DNA from: Lactarius indigo
Taxonomy: Eukaryota; Basidiomycota; Agaricomycetes; Russulales; Russulaceae
Assembly (NCBI GenBank): GCA_025766275.1
Contig: JAFKAC010000006.1
Span: forward strand, 2,108,001-2,172,000
Length of the DNA stretch: 64,000 nucleotides
Direction: 5' to 3'
In this document: one piece after another, positions 23,101 to 32,967 of the stretch
Numbering within the stretch: position 1 is the first letter of the stretch
Layout of the letters: the number at the start of each line of letters is the position of its first letter
The notes under the pieces: model-generated
What the model was told of the DNA's origin: nothing
Seen by the model: only the letters and a program-made list of their open reading frames with translations
Database searches by the model: none
Program-made: the position numbers and the translations under genes

Positions 23101-23390
23101 GCACCGATGGGTTCTCTGCCGTCCCTGGATGGGGGTCCTGTGAGTTGTTACACCAGACGCGTTTCGACGTGACGTTTTAGATGACCATGTTGCGCGCGTA
23201 GTAGGTCACGGGTCTCGGAACGCTACTAGTTGGGGTTTTTTCATGCGCGTCAGGTCCGGGCTCGTCGAGTGGGGGGCCCGTCGAGAGGCCGACCTCCTTA
23301 GGGCTAATGCTGGAAAAGGAAGAAGGGGGAAGTCTGGATTGATGCCTGAGTGATCGTGTGGGTAGTAGTGCTGTACATTTTTTTTTGCGA
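20120..23390 (+). repeat. Sedolisin tandem unit 2
   Basis: Direct repeat of 16,318-19,692. By eye it is roughly 90 percent alike through the gene and less alike upstream. Confidence 0.75.
21162..23300 (+). CDS. Sedolisin copy 2 with lost catalytic residues
   Basis: Exons 21162-21418, 21483-22486, 22566-22731, 22795-22900 and 22959 onward join in phase, with the same GC-AG first intron as copy 1. Signal peptide and pro-domain match copy 1, and the acidic pair E-x3-D (EANLDVQYAVAM) is kept. Two catalytic positions are changed. The oxyanion segment reads ATCGDGVG instead of ATGDDGVG, and the serine segment reads HGTRGSAP instead of HGTSGSAP. The changes are seen directly (tgtggcgat; acaaggggt). 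The encoded protein should therefore be inactive as a protease. An extra base near 23,134 (GWGS instead of GWDP) shifts the last exon, whose stop is uncertain. Confidence 0.68.
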
Positions 23391-23944
23391 TGCATAATGG
23401 AGAACTTGGAGCGCGCGGGAGCACCGATAGTACCCATCGAAAGATGTTCTCCGGAAAAGGTCGATCGCATTCCGAGCTAATTTCTATTCCAGGTTAACCA
23501 TACTCCTACGGGATAGAGAAGACAAAACACCAAGATACCACTGGGTACATTGGAACAATCATAAGAATTCATGAGTGATATCGAGCGAGATAGGGAAACG
23601 AAGTTCACTTCTTTTTATCCAGACGCAGGGCCGCATTGCAGAGTCGACTGGTGATGGTGTCGGGTGTGGCTGTGTCACAAATATACGACGAGGGAGAGAA
23701 GTAAATCTAATGAAACAGTGATCATTTAGTTTTAGCCAGTCTGTGAACTCCCGATGTGTTGTACTCATACATACTATCCAACAACGCGGCAAGTGATACG
23801 TCGAACGCAGGCGTATAAATGAAGGTTGCGTCCGATGATGGTGATGAATCAATGATACCCCACAGAAGAGGAGTTGAAAATGAAAAAAGAAAGAAAAAAA
23901 AAAGAACTTATGAAATAATGAAAAAAAAGGAATGACACGCTCCT
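23391..23944. other. Intergenic, A-rich near 23,880-23,930
   Basis: No gene recognised. The A-rich right part lies just downstream of the PEPCK stop codon and probably holds its 3' end signals. Confidence 0.4.
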
Positions 23945-26029
23945 CTAAAGTTGAGGTCCCGCGAGCCGCACCTTCTCCTCTACGTCCTTCTCATACAACG
24001 CAAACGCCTTCTGGAACATGCCTCCGAGCTTGCGAACCTCGCGCTCAAACGCCGCGCGGTCCGGCCACGCGAGCGCAGGGTTGAGCAGCTCGCGCGGGAC
24101 GCCCTCGATCGCGGTGGGGATCTGCAGCCCGAACGTCTCGAACGTCTCGTACTGCGCGTTCCTCAGCTCTCCCGAGTGAACCGCATCGACGATGCGCCGC
24201 GTCACGGCGAGCGGGCAGCGCTTGCCCGTGCCGTATCGACCGCCCGTCCATCCGGTGTTGATCAACCAGCAGTCCACCTGGTTCTTTGACATGCGCTCCG
24301 CAAGCATCTCGGCATAGCGTCCCGGCTGCAGGTAGGTCACGTGAGCGGTGACGTCATAATGAGTCAAAGAAGCGCTTTATGATGCGTACCGGGAGAACGA
24401 TGAATGGCGCCGAGTAGCAAGTCGAGAAAGTCGGGATGGGCTCAAGAACACCGTCTTCCGTTCCTGGTGTCTTACTGGAGAGGGGGTTGACGAACAAAAA
24501 AACGTGTCATGAAATGTAGGACGTACGACGTGTATCCGGCCAAGAAGTGGTAGCTCGCCTGCTCGGGCGACAGTCTGCTGACAGGAGGGAGTACGCCGAA
24601 TGCGTCACACGTGAGCATGATAATGTTGCTGGGCTGGCGGTTGACTGTGCAGGGTATGTGTGCATTGGGGATAAACTCGATCGGGTACGCGCAGCGTGTG
24701 TTCTCCGTGATGCTGATATCGTCATAGTCGGGGGCCCGCGTAGTGGGGCTGTAAACGACGTTCTCGAGGATACTGCCAAAACGAATAGCATTGTAAATCT
24801 CGGGCTCCTTTGTTGCGGAGAGGTTGATGGTCTTGGCGTAGCACCCGCCTTCGATGTTGAAAACACCAGTGTCAGACCAGACGTGCTCGTCGTCACCGAT
24901 AAGAAGACGCCGTGGGTCAGCACTGAGGGTCGTTTTCCCGGTTCCCGACAAGCCAAAGAAGAGTGTCACATCGCCCTTGTCGATGCCGACGTTAGCGGAC
25001 GAGTGTAGAGAGAGTTGTCCGAATTTGACGGGCTGGAGATAATGCTGGATACAAAGACACGTCAATGTCCGATGGAGAAACACACAACGATCGAGCGCTT
25101 ACCATGACGGAGAAAACGCCCTTCTTCATTTCACCCGCATATTCCGTGCCGAGGATGACCATCTCCATACGCTTAAAGTTGATCTCCACAGAGGTCGTGC
25201 TGCTCATACCCTTGGTGAAACGGTTGGCGGGGAACTGGCCGGCGTTGTAAATGATAAAGTCGGGCTCGCCAAAGTCCGCCAGTTCTTCCTCGGTCGGGCG
25301 GATCAACATGTTGTTCTAGGGAATAAATCTTAAACACGCCCCGATTGAGTGAGAATAATATGACGTACCATGAAAAGAGCATGATAGGCTCTTGCGCAGA
25401 TCACACGGACCTTGATCCGGTATTTGGGGTCCCACTGGCTTGCATGTTAGGGTGATGTTACCGCACTTGTGTTAACAAAGGCCTACCCCTGCATAGCCAT
25501 CAAAGACGTATACGTTGTCGCGCGTGTTCAAATAATCGATAGCACGTTCACGATTGATTTCAAATGTGTCTGTGGAGGAAGAAGACGTTATGCCGGCACG
25601 CATACAAGGACAATCGGAATGACGTACGCTCGTCCATCTTGATGTTAACGCTGCCCCACCAGATGTCGTCTTTGCTGGTCTCCTCGTAGACAATGCGCTT
25701 GTCCTTAGGCGAGCGACCGGTCTTCTTGCCAGAAAAGTTGATGAGGGCACCTGTGGAGGAGATGATGGCGCCTTCGTTCCGGATGGCATCCTCGTAGAGT
25801 AGAGCTGTCGGCGCGTTGCGCTTGAGAGTGATCTTCTCCATGTCGAAGCCAGCCTGGGAGAAGTACTCAAGATCACGGCCGATGACTCCATAGCGAAGTA
25901 TTAGGATAGGCGGCTTGATGAGGGTAGACGGAACGTACGCTTAGAGATGTTTTCATGGTCGTGCGCTACAGCGTAGTGCTTGTGGAGGATGTGAGGGGTT
26001 ACATAGGGTGTCAAGGAGTGGGTAGGCAT
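23945..26029 (-). CDS. pck1: Phosphoenolpyruvate carboxykinase (ATP)
   Basis: This enzyme converts oxaloacetate and ATP to phosphoenolpyruvate, CO2 and ADP (EC 4.1.1.49) at the entry to gluconeogenesis in the cytosol. Eight exons keep phase throughout: 26029-25939, 25885-25628, 25569-25487, 25434-25369, 25315-25103, 25044-24527, 24474-24390 and 24325-23945. They give 564 residues, close to the family's 550 or so. Visible motifs are [20 protein letters not shown] (substrate loop), [15 protein letters not shown] (P-loop), the metal and active-site segments around [20 protein letters not shown], and the C-terminal [20 protein letters not shown]. The start [20 protein letters not shown] is the usual fungal N-terminus. 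No frameshift or lesion was found, unlike many neighbours. Confidence 0.93.
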
Positions 26030-26044
26030 CTTGGCGGGAAAGAA

Positions 26045-26189
26045 CTGGGGGGTGAAGAGAGGTATGAGAGAGCGGTACAGGGAAATGCGGGGCAATATTA
26101 TGACTAAATAAAGGAGGCCAAGATCCGTACGATACGTTTTCAGGGCAAGCACATGACAGAGTAAAGGCGAACAAGGCCATGAGACTCAC
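26045..26189 (-). other. Candidate 5'UTR intron of PEPCK
   Basis: A strong donor (gtgagt, minus strand, at 26189) and a pyrimidine-rich acceptor (ccccccag at 26045) lie just ahead of the PEPCK start codon. Removing the stretch would leave a short leader ending ttctttcccgccaagATG. Confidence 0.4.
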
Positions 26190-26304
26190 GGATGAAAGGG
26201 TTGAGGAGAAGTGCCGGTGTTGTTGGTGTATGCGCTGTAAAGCAGCGAATGAATTTCTATGTAGGAAAGACAAATGATGGGCTGCAAGGGCGGTGGATGA
26301 TGGT

Positions 26305-26331
26305 CTTATATGGAGCAGCCGCTCCATTCGG
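26305..26331 (-). promoter_or_regulatory. PEPCK upstream element: TATA-like site and CCG-N7-CGG inverted triplets
   Basis: A TATAAG-type site (minus strand, 26305-26310) lies next to a perfect short inverted repeat, tggagc-agcc-gctcca. Overlapping it are CCG (26319-26321) and CGG (26329-26331) triplets seven bases apart. Paired triplets of this kind bind Zn2Cys6 regulators in fungi, which control gluconeogenic genes. The link to PEPCK control is inference. Confidence 0.3.
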
Positions 26332-28230
26332 TTGCCAAATCTGTCATACCCAATAATCGAAAATCACGGATCCGATCTGATAGCGGGACACCGAGTGGAA
26401 CTGCTTGCGAACCCGTTCGAAAAGTGCTGTCAAGTGATGAGGTGGGAGCGAAGAAATAGGTGCAACCCGGACTAGAGTAAAATAGCAGAGAGCCTCGAGG
26501 CTTGAGGAATGTTTGTGCTTGGACTTGAGACACTTGAGGCACTTGTGGCCTTGAGCTCGACGCCTTGATGCCTTGAGGGATTGACGTCAAAGGGTCAAGT
26601 TGCTGAGCGGCACCCTCAGTCCGAGACTCCGAGCGGATGCCAGCACGACACCACATGGAAGCCGCACTATGCTTAGCAAAAACCTCTCACCTATTTCAGA
26701 TTATTTGCAGACCGTGGCGCCATTAACACATATACAGGCTTTTCGCGAAGTGCTGCGAGTGGGTCTCTCTGCTGCCGGTCCTACCAAGCCTTTCTTATCT
26801 CATTTCACTGAAACAAGTGTAGCTTACACAGTCGAATTGCAGGCGAGTTTGTTTCCAACTGCCGATGAAACGCCAGAGAGTACCACCTCAGTACCTCAGC
26901 GCAACCAGTCCCAATCCGTGCAATCCGATCCGCTCGTTGAGCGCTCGCCTGGATCCAGAGATCGACGATACCGTTTCCTCAGACTTTCCTCCACTGCACA
27001 ACTTTTCTCATTCATGTTTCCAAGTTACCCCACTCCCTTCCAATGGCACCCAATATTGTGACATCGCTCCTGTTTCACTTGTTTGTTGGACGTACAGCCA
27101 TTAGTAGCAAGGCAGAGCGCGTGACACTTGCAAGAACTACTCAAATATTTGATGTCTACGTGGCTCAAAGACTAGCTTCTTCTTGCCAAGTGCTCGAATT
27201 CAGCCATAAAAAAAACTGTATGTGAAGGCAACTTATCTAGATACTCCATTATCGATCATTTGTAGCTGGTTGTACGTGGTGGGAGCTGCTACTCTTACAG
27301 GTCTCGGCGTTGACAATTGTGTCAACCCACGGCGACCCGAGATTAAGACGAAGTACTGTATGCCGTTTGGACGGAACAGCGCTCGACCCCGTTTTCCGCA
27401 TTCACATGGGGGAAATTAGCCGGTCTGTCTCGTCTTGGTTTGAAGGGGGCACCCCGCAAACACACGCAAATGTTCATCCGACAATTCTGCGAAGGAACTT
27501 CGGCTGCTGTAAAGGTAGATGCCTTCCGAGTTTCCCCGCACTCCGATTCCCTCCGAACCAGTAGAATTCGAAGTCCAAGGTACACATGCCAACTTGAACG
27601 GCCGAAACCGACCGATTAAGCGCCCTCCACTCTGAACATCAACACGTTGACCCACAATTCTTCACAATCAAAGAGGACAAATTGTGGCGCTTCGACTCGT
27701 GGTCCAATCGTACCTGACAATATGGAACAACCGGTATACACTGTGTTCGTGACTATCATAGCTTTCTGATCAGCTGCTCGTTACTGTAATGAAATTGGTG
27801 AAACGCTGCTGCGCATGCAGGCCCGTCCTAGGCTCATAGGACATGACGTCACTCCATCGCCCTTAGTCTTTCTTGCCCGCTGTAAACGAAGTTCGAAGGT
27901 GTTCGGCTTCTTGAACTGGGTATGATACACAACACAGGCGTGGTACTCAGACTCAAGGCGTAACTCCTGGACCGAGTTTGACTAGACTTCCTTCCGGTCT
28001 GTTGTCGGAGATCCGGTGCAGGCCCCGTCAGATTTGTCAGCAAGGGTTTCCTTTCTGTGTTTCTACTCACCTCGGGCCTGGCCAAACTATCACGCGAACA
28101 ATGAAACACTCGCGGCGGCAACCTCCGACACGTCGCTACGCCTGACTAGGCCTGACCGTTGCGTCTGGGCAGGCCGCCTCGCCCTACTGGTTTAATATAT
28201 TATTTGGCTGGCGCATCGAGCACACACGCT
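26332..28230. other. Intergenic; degenerate CTTGAG repeat near 26,485-26,585
   Basis: About 1.9 kb without a recognised gene. Near 26,485-26,585 the hexamer cttgag and close variants recur about eight times. The longest open frame (26,600-27,061) has no family motifs. Confidence 0.4.
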
Positions 28231-28233
28231 CAC

Positions 28234-28241
28234 ATATAAAA
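28234..28241 (+). promoter_or_regulatory. TATA box for GNAT gene
   Basis: The sequence tataaaag lies 169 bp before the ATG at 28410, followed by a C/T-rich leader. Confidence 0.4.
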
Positions 28242-28409
28242 GTGACACCTGCCTCCGCAAGATGACAAACAACAGTGCACCTACTTCCTCTGTCAACCTC
28301 CGATTCTTCGTACCGCATATTAAAACACTTCGTTCCTTCAAAGCAATAACCCGCATCAACCTTTCTCCCCCAATCCCCCTCCGACCCGTAGACCCAACTT
28401 CTTATTAAC

Positions 28410-29167
28410 ATGGAGAACGCATCCGTCTCTTCCGCACAATTATCTCAGTGGTCGGCCGAGCAGTTCGTGATCCGCACGCTCAATTCTTCGGACGTGCAGA
28501 ACCTCCGTGCGCTGCACGTAAGTTCACAGCCTCATACGCACCACCACACCGTTCTCATCCAACTCGTTTCTTTCCCATCCCACAGACTGAGTTGGTGCCG
28601 TCTGCCCCCGCGCTGCGCCCGGCATTCTTCCACCAGTTCCTCACGCACCCGACGCACCTCTGCCTCATCGCGACTCAGCCGTCGTCCAACAAGCCAGTCG
28701 CCTGCATCGCCGTCTCAGTACACGTGCCCACCTCGGACCTGACGACGAGCCGAACGACGCTCCCGCCCGTCGAGGTGCACGTGCTCGCGCTCGGCGTGCT
28801 CCCCGCCTTCCGCCGCCGCGGCCTCGCCACGCGTCTCCTGCACACCGCCACTACGCACCTCCGTGCGCTCGCAGCTACCGCGCCTCAGCTGCCGTCCAAG
28901 CACGCGCGCGCCAGCACGAAGATCTGCTCAGACGTCTCCCGCGCGGACAGCACCGCACGCGCGTTCTGGAAACATGTTGGTCTGCTCGAGGAGGAGAAGG
29001 TCGCTCCCCACCATGAGTCGTGGTCCTGGAGGCTGGCGCGACGTCGTCAGCGTCGCTGGCCCCATCGCTCTCACCGCTTGAGCTGGGTGATGGTGACAAT
29101 GTTCCTCCCCCCCCTTCCCCCTCTGGCCTTATCATTGGTCTTGTACACTATACTTTGTAGAATTTAG
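28410..29167 (+). CDS. GNAT-family N-acetyltransferase
   Basis: GNAT enzymes move an acetyl group from acetyl-CoA to an amine. Exon 1 (28410-28517) and exon 2 (28586-29167) join in phase 0 at L-H|T-E, giving 229 residues. The acetyl-CoA site is plain: VHVLALGVLPAFRRRGLATR LL with the R-R-x-G-x-A loop, followed by a helix. A later DSTARAFWKHVGL matches the motif B 'A..fY...GF' segment. The N-terminal EQFVIRTLNSSDVQNLRALH is the usual first strand and helix. The last 40 or so residues (ARRRQRRWPHRSHRLSW and a hydrophobic end) are unusual and may be a shifted tail. The substrate is unknown. Confidence 0.75.
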
Positions 29168-29997
29168 TAGAATGTCTTGCTTCGTTACTGTAAAGACTCG
29201 ACATAATATTTGTTTAACATGTTAACACCCTCGAAGCGACGGATGAGTGGGAGTCTGAGCCTGCAATACGGATGGCGTTGCGACTGAAGCACTGAAGGGC
29301 CAGACTGGTGTGTTGCGTCGGACTCCTCCGCGGTTATTGGTGGCAATGGGACTATTTTGTAACTTGACACGATAGACTTCAAGCTTCATCTTAGGGCGCA
29401 ATGGCGACATGATTGGAGACTCTCGCTTAGTCTCCGTGGAAGGTAGGTACACAAAACGAATGGCAGATGTGAGGTGTTTCCGGCGCAGTTATGGGCGCTT
29501 GGACACCACTGCGCAGAAATCGGAGTAACTTACTCGTTGGCCGTCAGTTGCGGAACTAATGTGATGCGCACCGGGTGGTAGAGTGGACTGATGGTTGGGT
29601 AGTCAATTCCTCCGGGTGTCCCTTAGCGACGTGATTCACAGAAATACTGCACCACCAAGGGCTTGACGTGCGTCCAGATCCGGTAATTGATAGACGGCAT
29701 TGCGTTTATTTACAGTGCGGCGCAAGGAGCCAGGGAAGGGCGATGGTTACAGGAGGGGTTTTAGGATGTGGTCCCTACGGCATGCTACGCATCGTCTCCA
29801 AAGTCCCGTCGCGATTCTTGACAAGCGCTTGCCTGCGGTACTTCCTTCCTTCCGCCTTGCAGCGCTCCCGACCCGCGCAAGAGGCAGTATACGCGATGAA
29901 AGGCGCCACAGTACAGCACCGCTCTGCATGACGTGTTGCACGGCCCAGCTCACACGAGGAACAAAGAGGAAAGTAGTTGAAGGGGGGACGAGGCGAC
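29168..29997. other. Intergenic, no gene recognised
   Basis: No motif-bearing frame. The right part could hold a further 3' exon of the tetraspan gene on the minus strand (an open stretch reads WAVQHVMQSGAVLWRLS), but the splice sites are unconvincing. Confidence 0.3.
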
Positions 29998-30540
29998 TCA
30001 CACTAAGAGCCATCCGAGCACTTCGATCGCGATAAACGAGCCGCGCTTGATGGCGCCGTGATCGCCGACGATACACACCATCGCGGTAGTCCCAAGCGCG
30101 CCGAGGAGCAAGCGCGTCGCGGTCCCCAGCAAGAGCGGGCCGAGGTGCGCCGCCCCACGCTCGCCCTCCACGAGCGTCGCGTCGTCCGCGTCGCCAGCGG
30201 GGTCGTCGCTGGACCACCAGAGCGCGAGCATGCTGAGCACGCTCAGCGCGGCGGCGGCAATCACGAATGCCAGTGTGAGCACGCGGCCCGTCTGTGCGGG
30301 CGCAGGCGCAGGCGCAGGGAGCAGCGCGATGTACACGGGCACGGTGCGCCCGTCCCCGCTCGCGGGGAGCTCGTGCGTGCCGTTGAAGATGAGCGGGAGG
30401 GCGGCGCCCTGTGGGCGCAGCGCGGCGTGTGGGCTGTAGGCGTCGAGTGTGCAGATGAGGAGTGGGAGGCAGATCGCGAGGCGGACGGGGACGACGAGCG
30501 TGCAGCAGGCTGTGCGGAGGCGAAAGATTCCGGGGGCCAT
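29998..30540 (-). CDS. Small hydrophobic (tetraspan-like) hypothetical protein
   Basis: A single open frame of 180 codons from the ATG at 30540 to the TGA at 29998. Four hydrophobic segments can be seen: CCTLVVPVRLAICLPLLICT (near residue 12), LTLAFVIAAAALSVLSMLAL, LGPLLLGTATRLLLGALGTT and FIAIEVLGWLLV. An Ala/Pro-rich loop (LLPAPAPAPAQ) and an acidic loop (DDPAGDADDATLVEGE) separate them. GC-rich codon use fits a real gene. The frame ends at a possible donor (gtgtgagt), so the true C-terminus may be longer. The family was not recognised. Confidence 0.45.
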   Translation of the reverse strand: MAPGIFRLRTACCTLVVPVRLAICLPLLICTLDAYSPHAALRPQGAALPLIFNGTHELPASGDGRTVPVYIALLPAPAPAPAQTGRVLTLAFVIAAAALSVLSMLALWWSSDDPAGDADDATLVEGERGAAHLGPLLLGTATRLLLGALGTTAMVCIVGDHGAIKRGSFIAIEVLGWLLV

Positions 30541-31529
30541 GGCGTAGGCTGAAGGTTAGGCTGTGGTGGGCGGGTGGGGGTGAGTTTGGCGAGTCGCTGA
30601 GGACCGGTGCGTTGGTAGAGCTGGGGACGTGAGATCACGCCCGGGGTGGAAAGGCACTCATTCATCGTGCATCTTGGAATGTAGAGACTTGGAACAATAT
30701 CAAAAGCTGTCTTCATTCCGCGGCATAGTGCAAGTATCCGAGGATGTGATACGGACGGTCTCTGGTTGCGGCGAAACCGTAGCCGACGTCTAAAAATCAT
30801 AGATGACGGACATTCCCGTTCTGTTTGTCAGACACGAAGTCCACCACGAGCCGCCGAAGCGAAACAGTCACGGGGACCCCATGCTCTGACAACAAACGTA
30901 TATTTTCCAATATCCTACCCTGCATCGGCGAATACGAGGGGCCAACTTGAAGTCCGAAGAATACCACGAATAAATCTCCCTATGGGACTTAACTTATACT
31001 GGCTGCGTTAGTGTGGGTCACTCACACTCGGATCTGGCTTTTGTTTGCGCTGCTTCGGATATGAGCCTCGCGGAGAGGCTAAGCTACTAGTAAGCCCGAA
31101 CACGCCACTGCAGTGCTGGTCAGGGTTACAGACAATTGAAGGCGTGCTGTTTTCTTTCCGTTGCCACGTATAGCTGACGAGGCTTCGGCGGTCACCCCTG
31201 CCGTCGGTTACCCTGGCCGAAGTCTTTGCTGAAGTCCTTGATCTATCAGGCCCCTCTTTCGCTTTCTCGCTCGCTTCCTGAGTCTCAATAGGAGATGGGA
31301 GATACGCAGCGCTTCACCTAATCCGACACATTGAGTCACTTCCCGAAGTGCAACCTAAAACGTTGATTGGCAGAAGGCTTTTAGATACACAATCGCTAAA
31401 TCGATTCTGGCCTACTCGTAGTAAATGATACAGTCTCCAACTCTCACGATGCCCCGACAAATTTGACCACGACCCCCCCCCGGACCTTTGGCTTCCCGCC
31501 CCACCCCCAACATCTGGGCGGTTTTGCAT
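30541..31529. other. Intergenic, no gene recognised
   Basis: No conserved frame or repeat was seen. Confidence 0.35.
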
Positions 31530-31903
31530 CTACTGTGCGCTCTTGAGCGCTTCTTTTGTGCGGTCCTTCACTGAACGCGATGCTCCCTCGACTGCTTGCG
31601 TTCGATCTCCTTCGGGATTGCCAGTTACCGACCCTCCCCGCTTTCTCTCGATACGCGCATTCTCCACCGTCGCGTAGTAGTACCAGATGGCCCCTATCCC
31701 AACGAGCCCTCCACCGATGTAGAGCTTCTCCTTGTCTAATGCCCCATCTCGAGCGGGGACCCTCTCCTTGATCGGTCGCTGGGCGTGTCGGGATCGGCTC
31801 GCATGTTAGCCATAGCAAAGGTGCGGACACGGTTAGAGCCCCTCTGTGCAGCTGCGCCAGCCACACGAGGGAGGTAAGATCTGGGTGTAACACGGTAGAG
31901 CAT
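31530..31903 (-). CDS. Small single-span membrane protein with mitochondrial-type leader, one frameshift
   Basis: From the ATG at 31903 the first part reads MLYRVTPRSYLPRVAGAAAQ and RGSNRVRTFAMANMR, an Arg/Ser-rich, acid-free leader of mitochondrial type. Next is a hydrophilic linker ending SRRGSPLEMG. One base is missing near 31,742. The next frame gives DKEKLYIGGGLVGIGAIWYY (one membrane span) and a charged helix, VKDRTKEALKSAQ, with the stop at 31530-31532. With the base restored the length would be about 124 residues. The layout (leader, single span, amphipathic tail) is that of small inner-membrane proteins. No family name can be given with confidence. Confidence 0.5.
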
Positions 31904-32739
31904 GACAGCAATGTTTAAAGTCGAGGAGGATTTATATGGATTTCCCTGTTGGTGCGGAAGTTTTTTGGCTGTCGTAGTGGCAGTCTGAGAAACGGTGTCG
32001 TCTACCTTTCAGAGGCAGCTTTTCAAAGACTCCCGCTCCCAGCATCAGCTCGCAGATCAATATCGTCGCACTATGACGTCACTATGACTTCAGTAGCACG
32101 TGTAAACCTCAGTCACGTGGGTATTTTTCTCTCAGGTCGAGCATTTCGACAACACACTCCAAATAAATGTAAATCGGGACAAATATAGTCTCCTGTGTGT
32201 GCTCATTCGGGTTCAAGGAGAAAAATTGGGGGATTTACTTTCAGTTGATGTGAATAAAATTGATGCTCCCTGATACAATCATTTCGTACCATGGCAAGCG
32301 CAAAAGGTCAGAAATCAAACCGTCTTTTCGCCGTTTGCCGTGGGCCCACTCGTCTGTAAGGACTGTTTAATTGCATAAACTAGGGCTTACTCCGCTGTGA
32401 AGTGCCATCCACAGGGAAGTGGACTGTGTGCCACACCCTCGATTTCGTATGATAGCAAGCAAACATGTCTAGAAACTACAAAGTCTTTTCCCTGTGCTTT
32501 GCAACCTTTCCTTTCTTTTTTACCTAGCGACTACTCGACTCCCGTTTTTGTTTCCGGAATCACTGTTCGCAACGTCGGGGTTGAGGGAACAGTATCACAT
32601 GCAATGCTTGCAGCAGATGTGCAGGCAATGGTAGCACTTACGAACACTGGGTTCAGAAAGTGTTGTGGTTGACAATCAACGAAAAAAGTATGATGACCGC
32701 CCCATTATTCCAACACCTCTCTCAAGTAATAGGCGTCTT
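31904..32739. other. Intergenic, no gene recognised
   Basis: No motif-bearing frame was found. Confidence 0.35.
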
Positions 32740-32967
32740 TCGCACCAGAAATGGGACGACTGCTCGAGTCCCTTTAACGCATATGTTGCCCTTTCATGAA
32801 GCCGAGGAAGAGACACAATTAGACTACTGCGCGATTTTGATGACAGATTGTTTACCAACCATCCGAGCGAAGAACTTCGAGCAGAGGACGAGCGTCTGTC
32901 TTCTTTGGAAACGTCCACACTCGATCGATACCGTGCTGGAGAGTTGGGCACGGCACCATGGACTTAA
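32740..32967 (+). pseudogene. C-terminal relic of a PIF1-like helicase
   Basis: The frame ending at the TAA at 32965-32967 reads SPFNAYVALS, then a TGA (32797-32799), then SRGRDTIRLLRDFDDRLFTN and HPSEELRAEDERLSSLE. This matches the end of PIF1-like helicases that are abundant in mushroom genomes, where motif VI is YVALSRSRGR. The TGA stands exactly where a conserved Arg (CGA) is expected. Upstream helicase motifs were not found, so only the last 70 or so codons remain. Confidence 0.55.

Noticed and set aside
30058..30552. Large plus-strand frame rich in Arg and Glu
   Set aside because: It is the GC-rich antisense shadow of the tetraspan gene.
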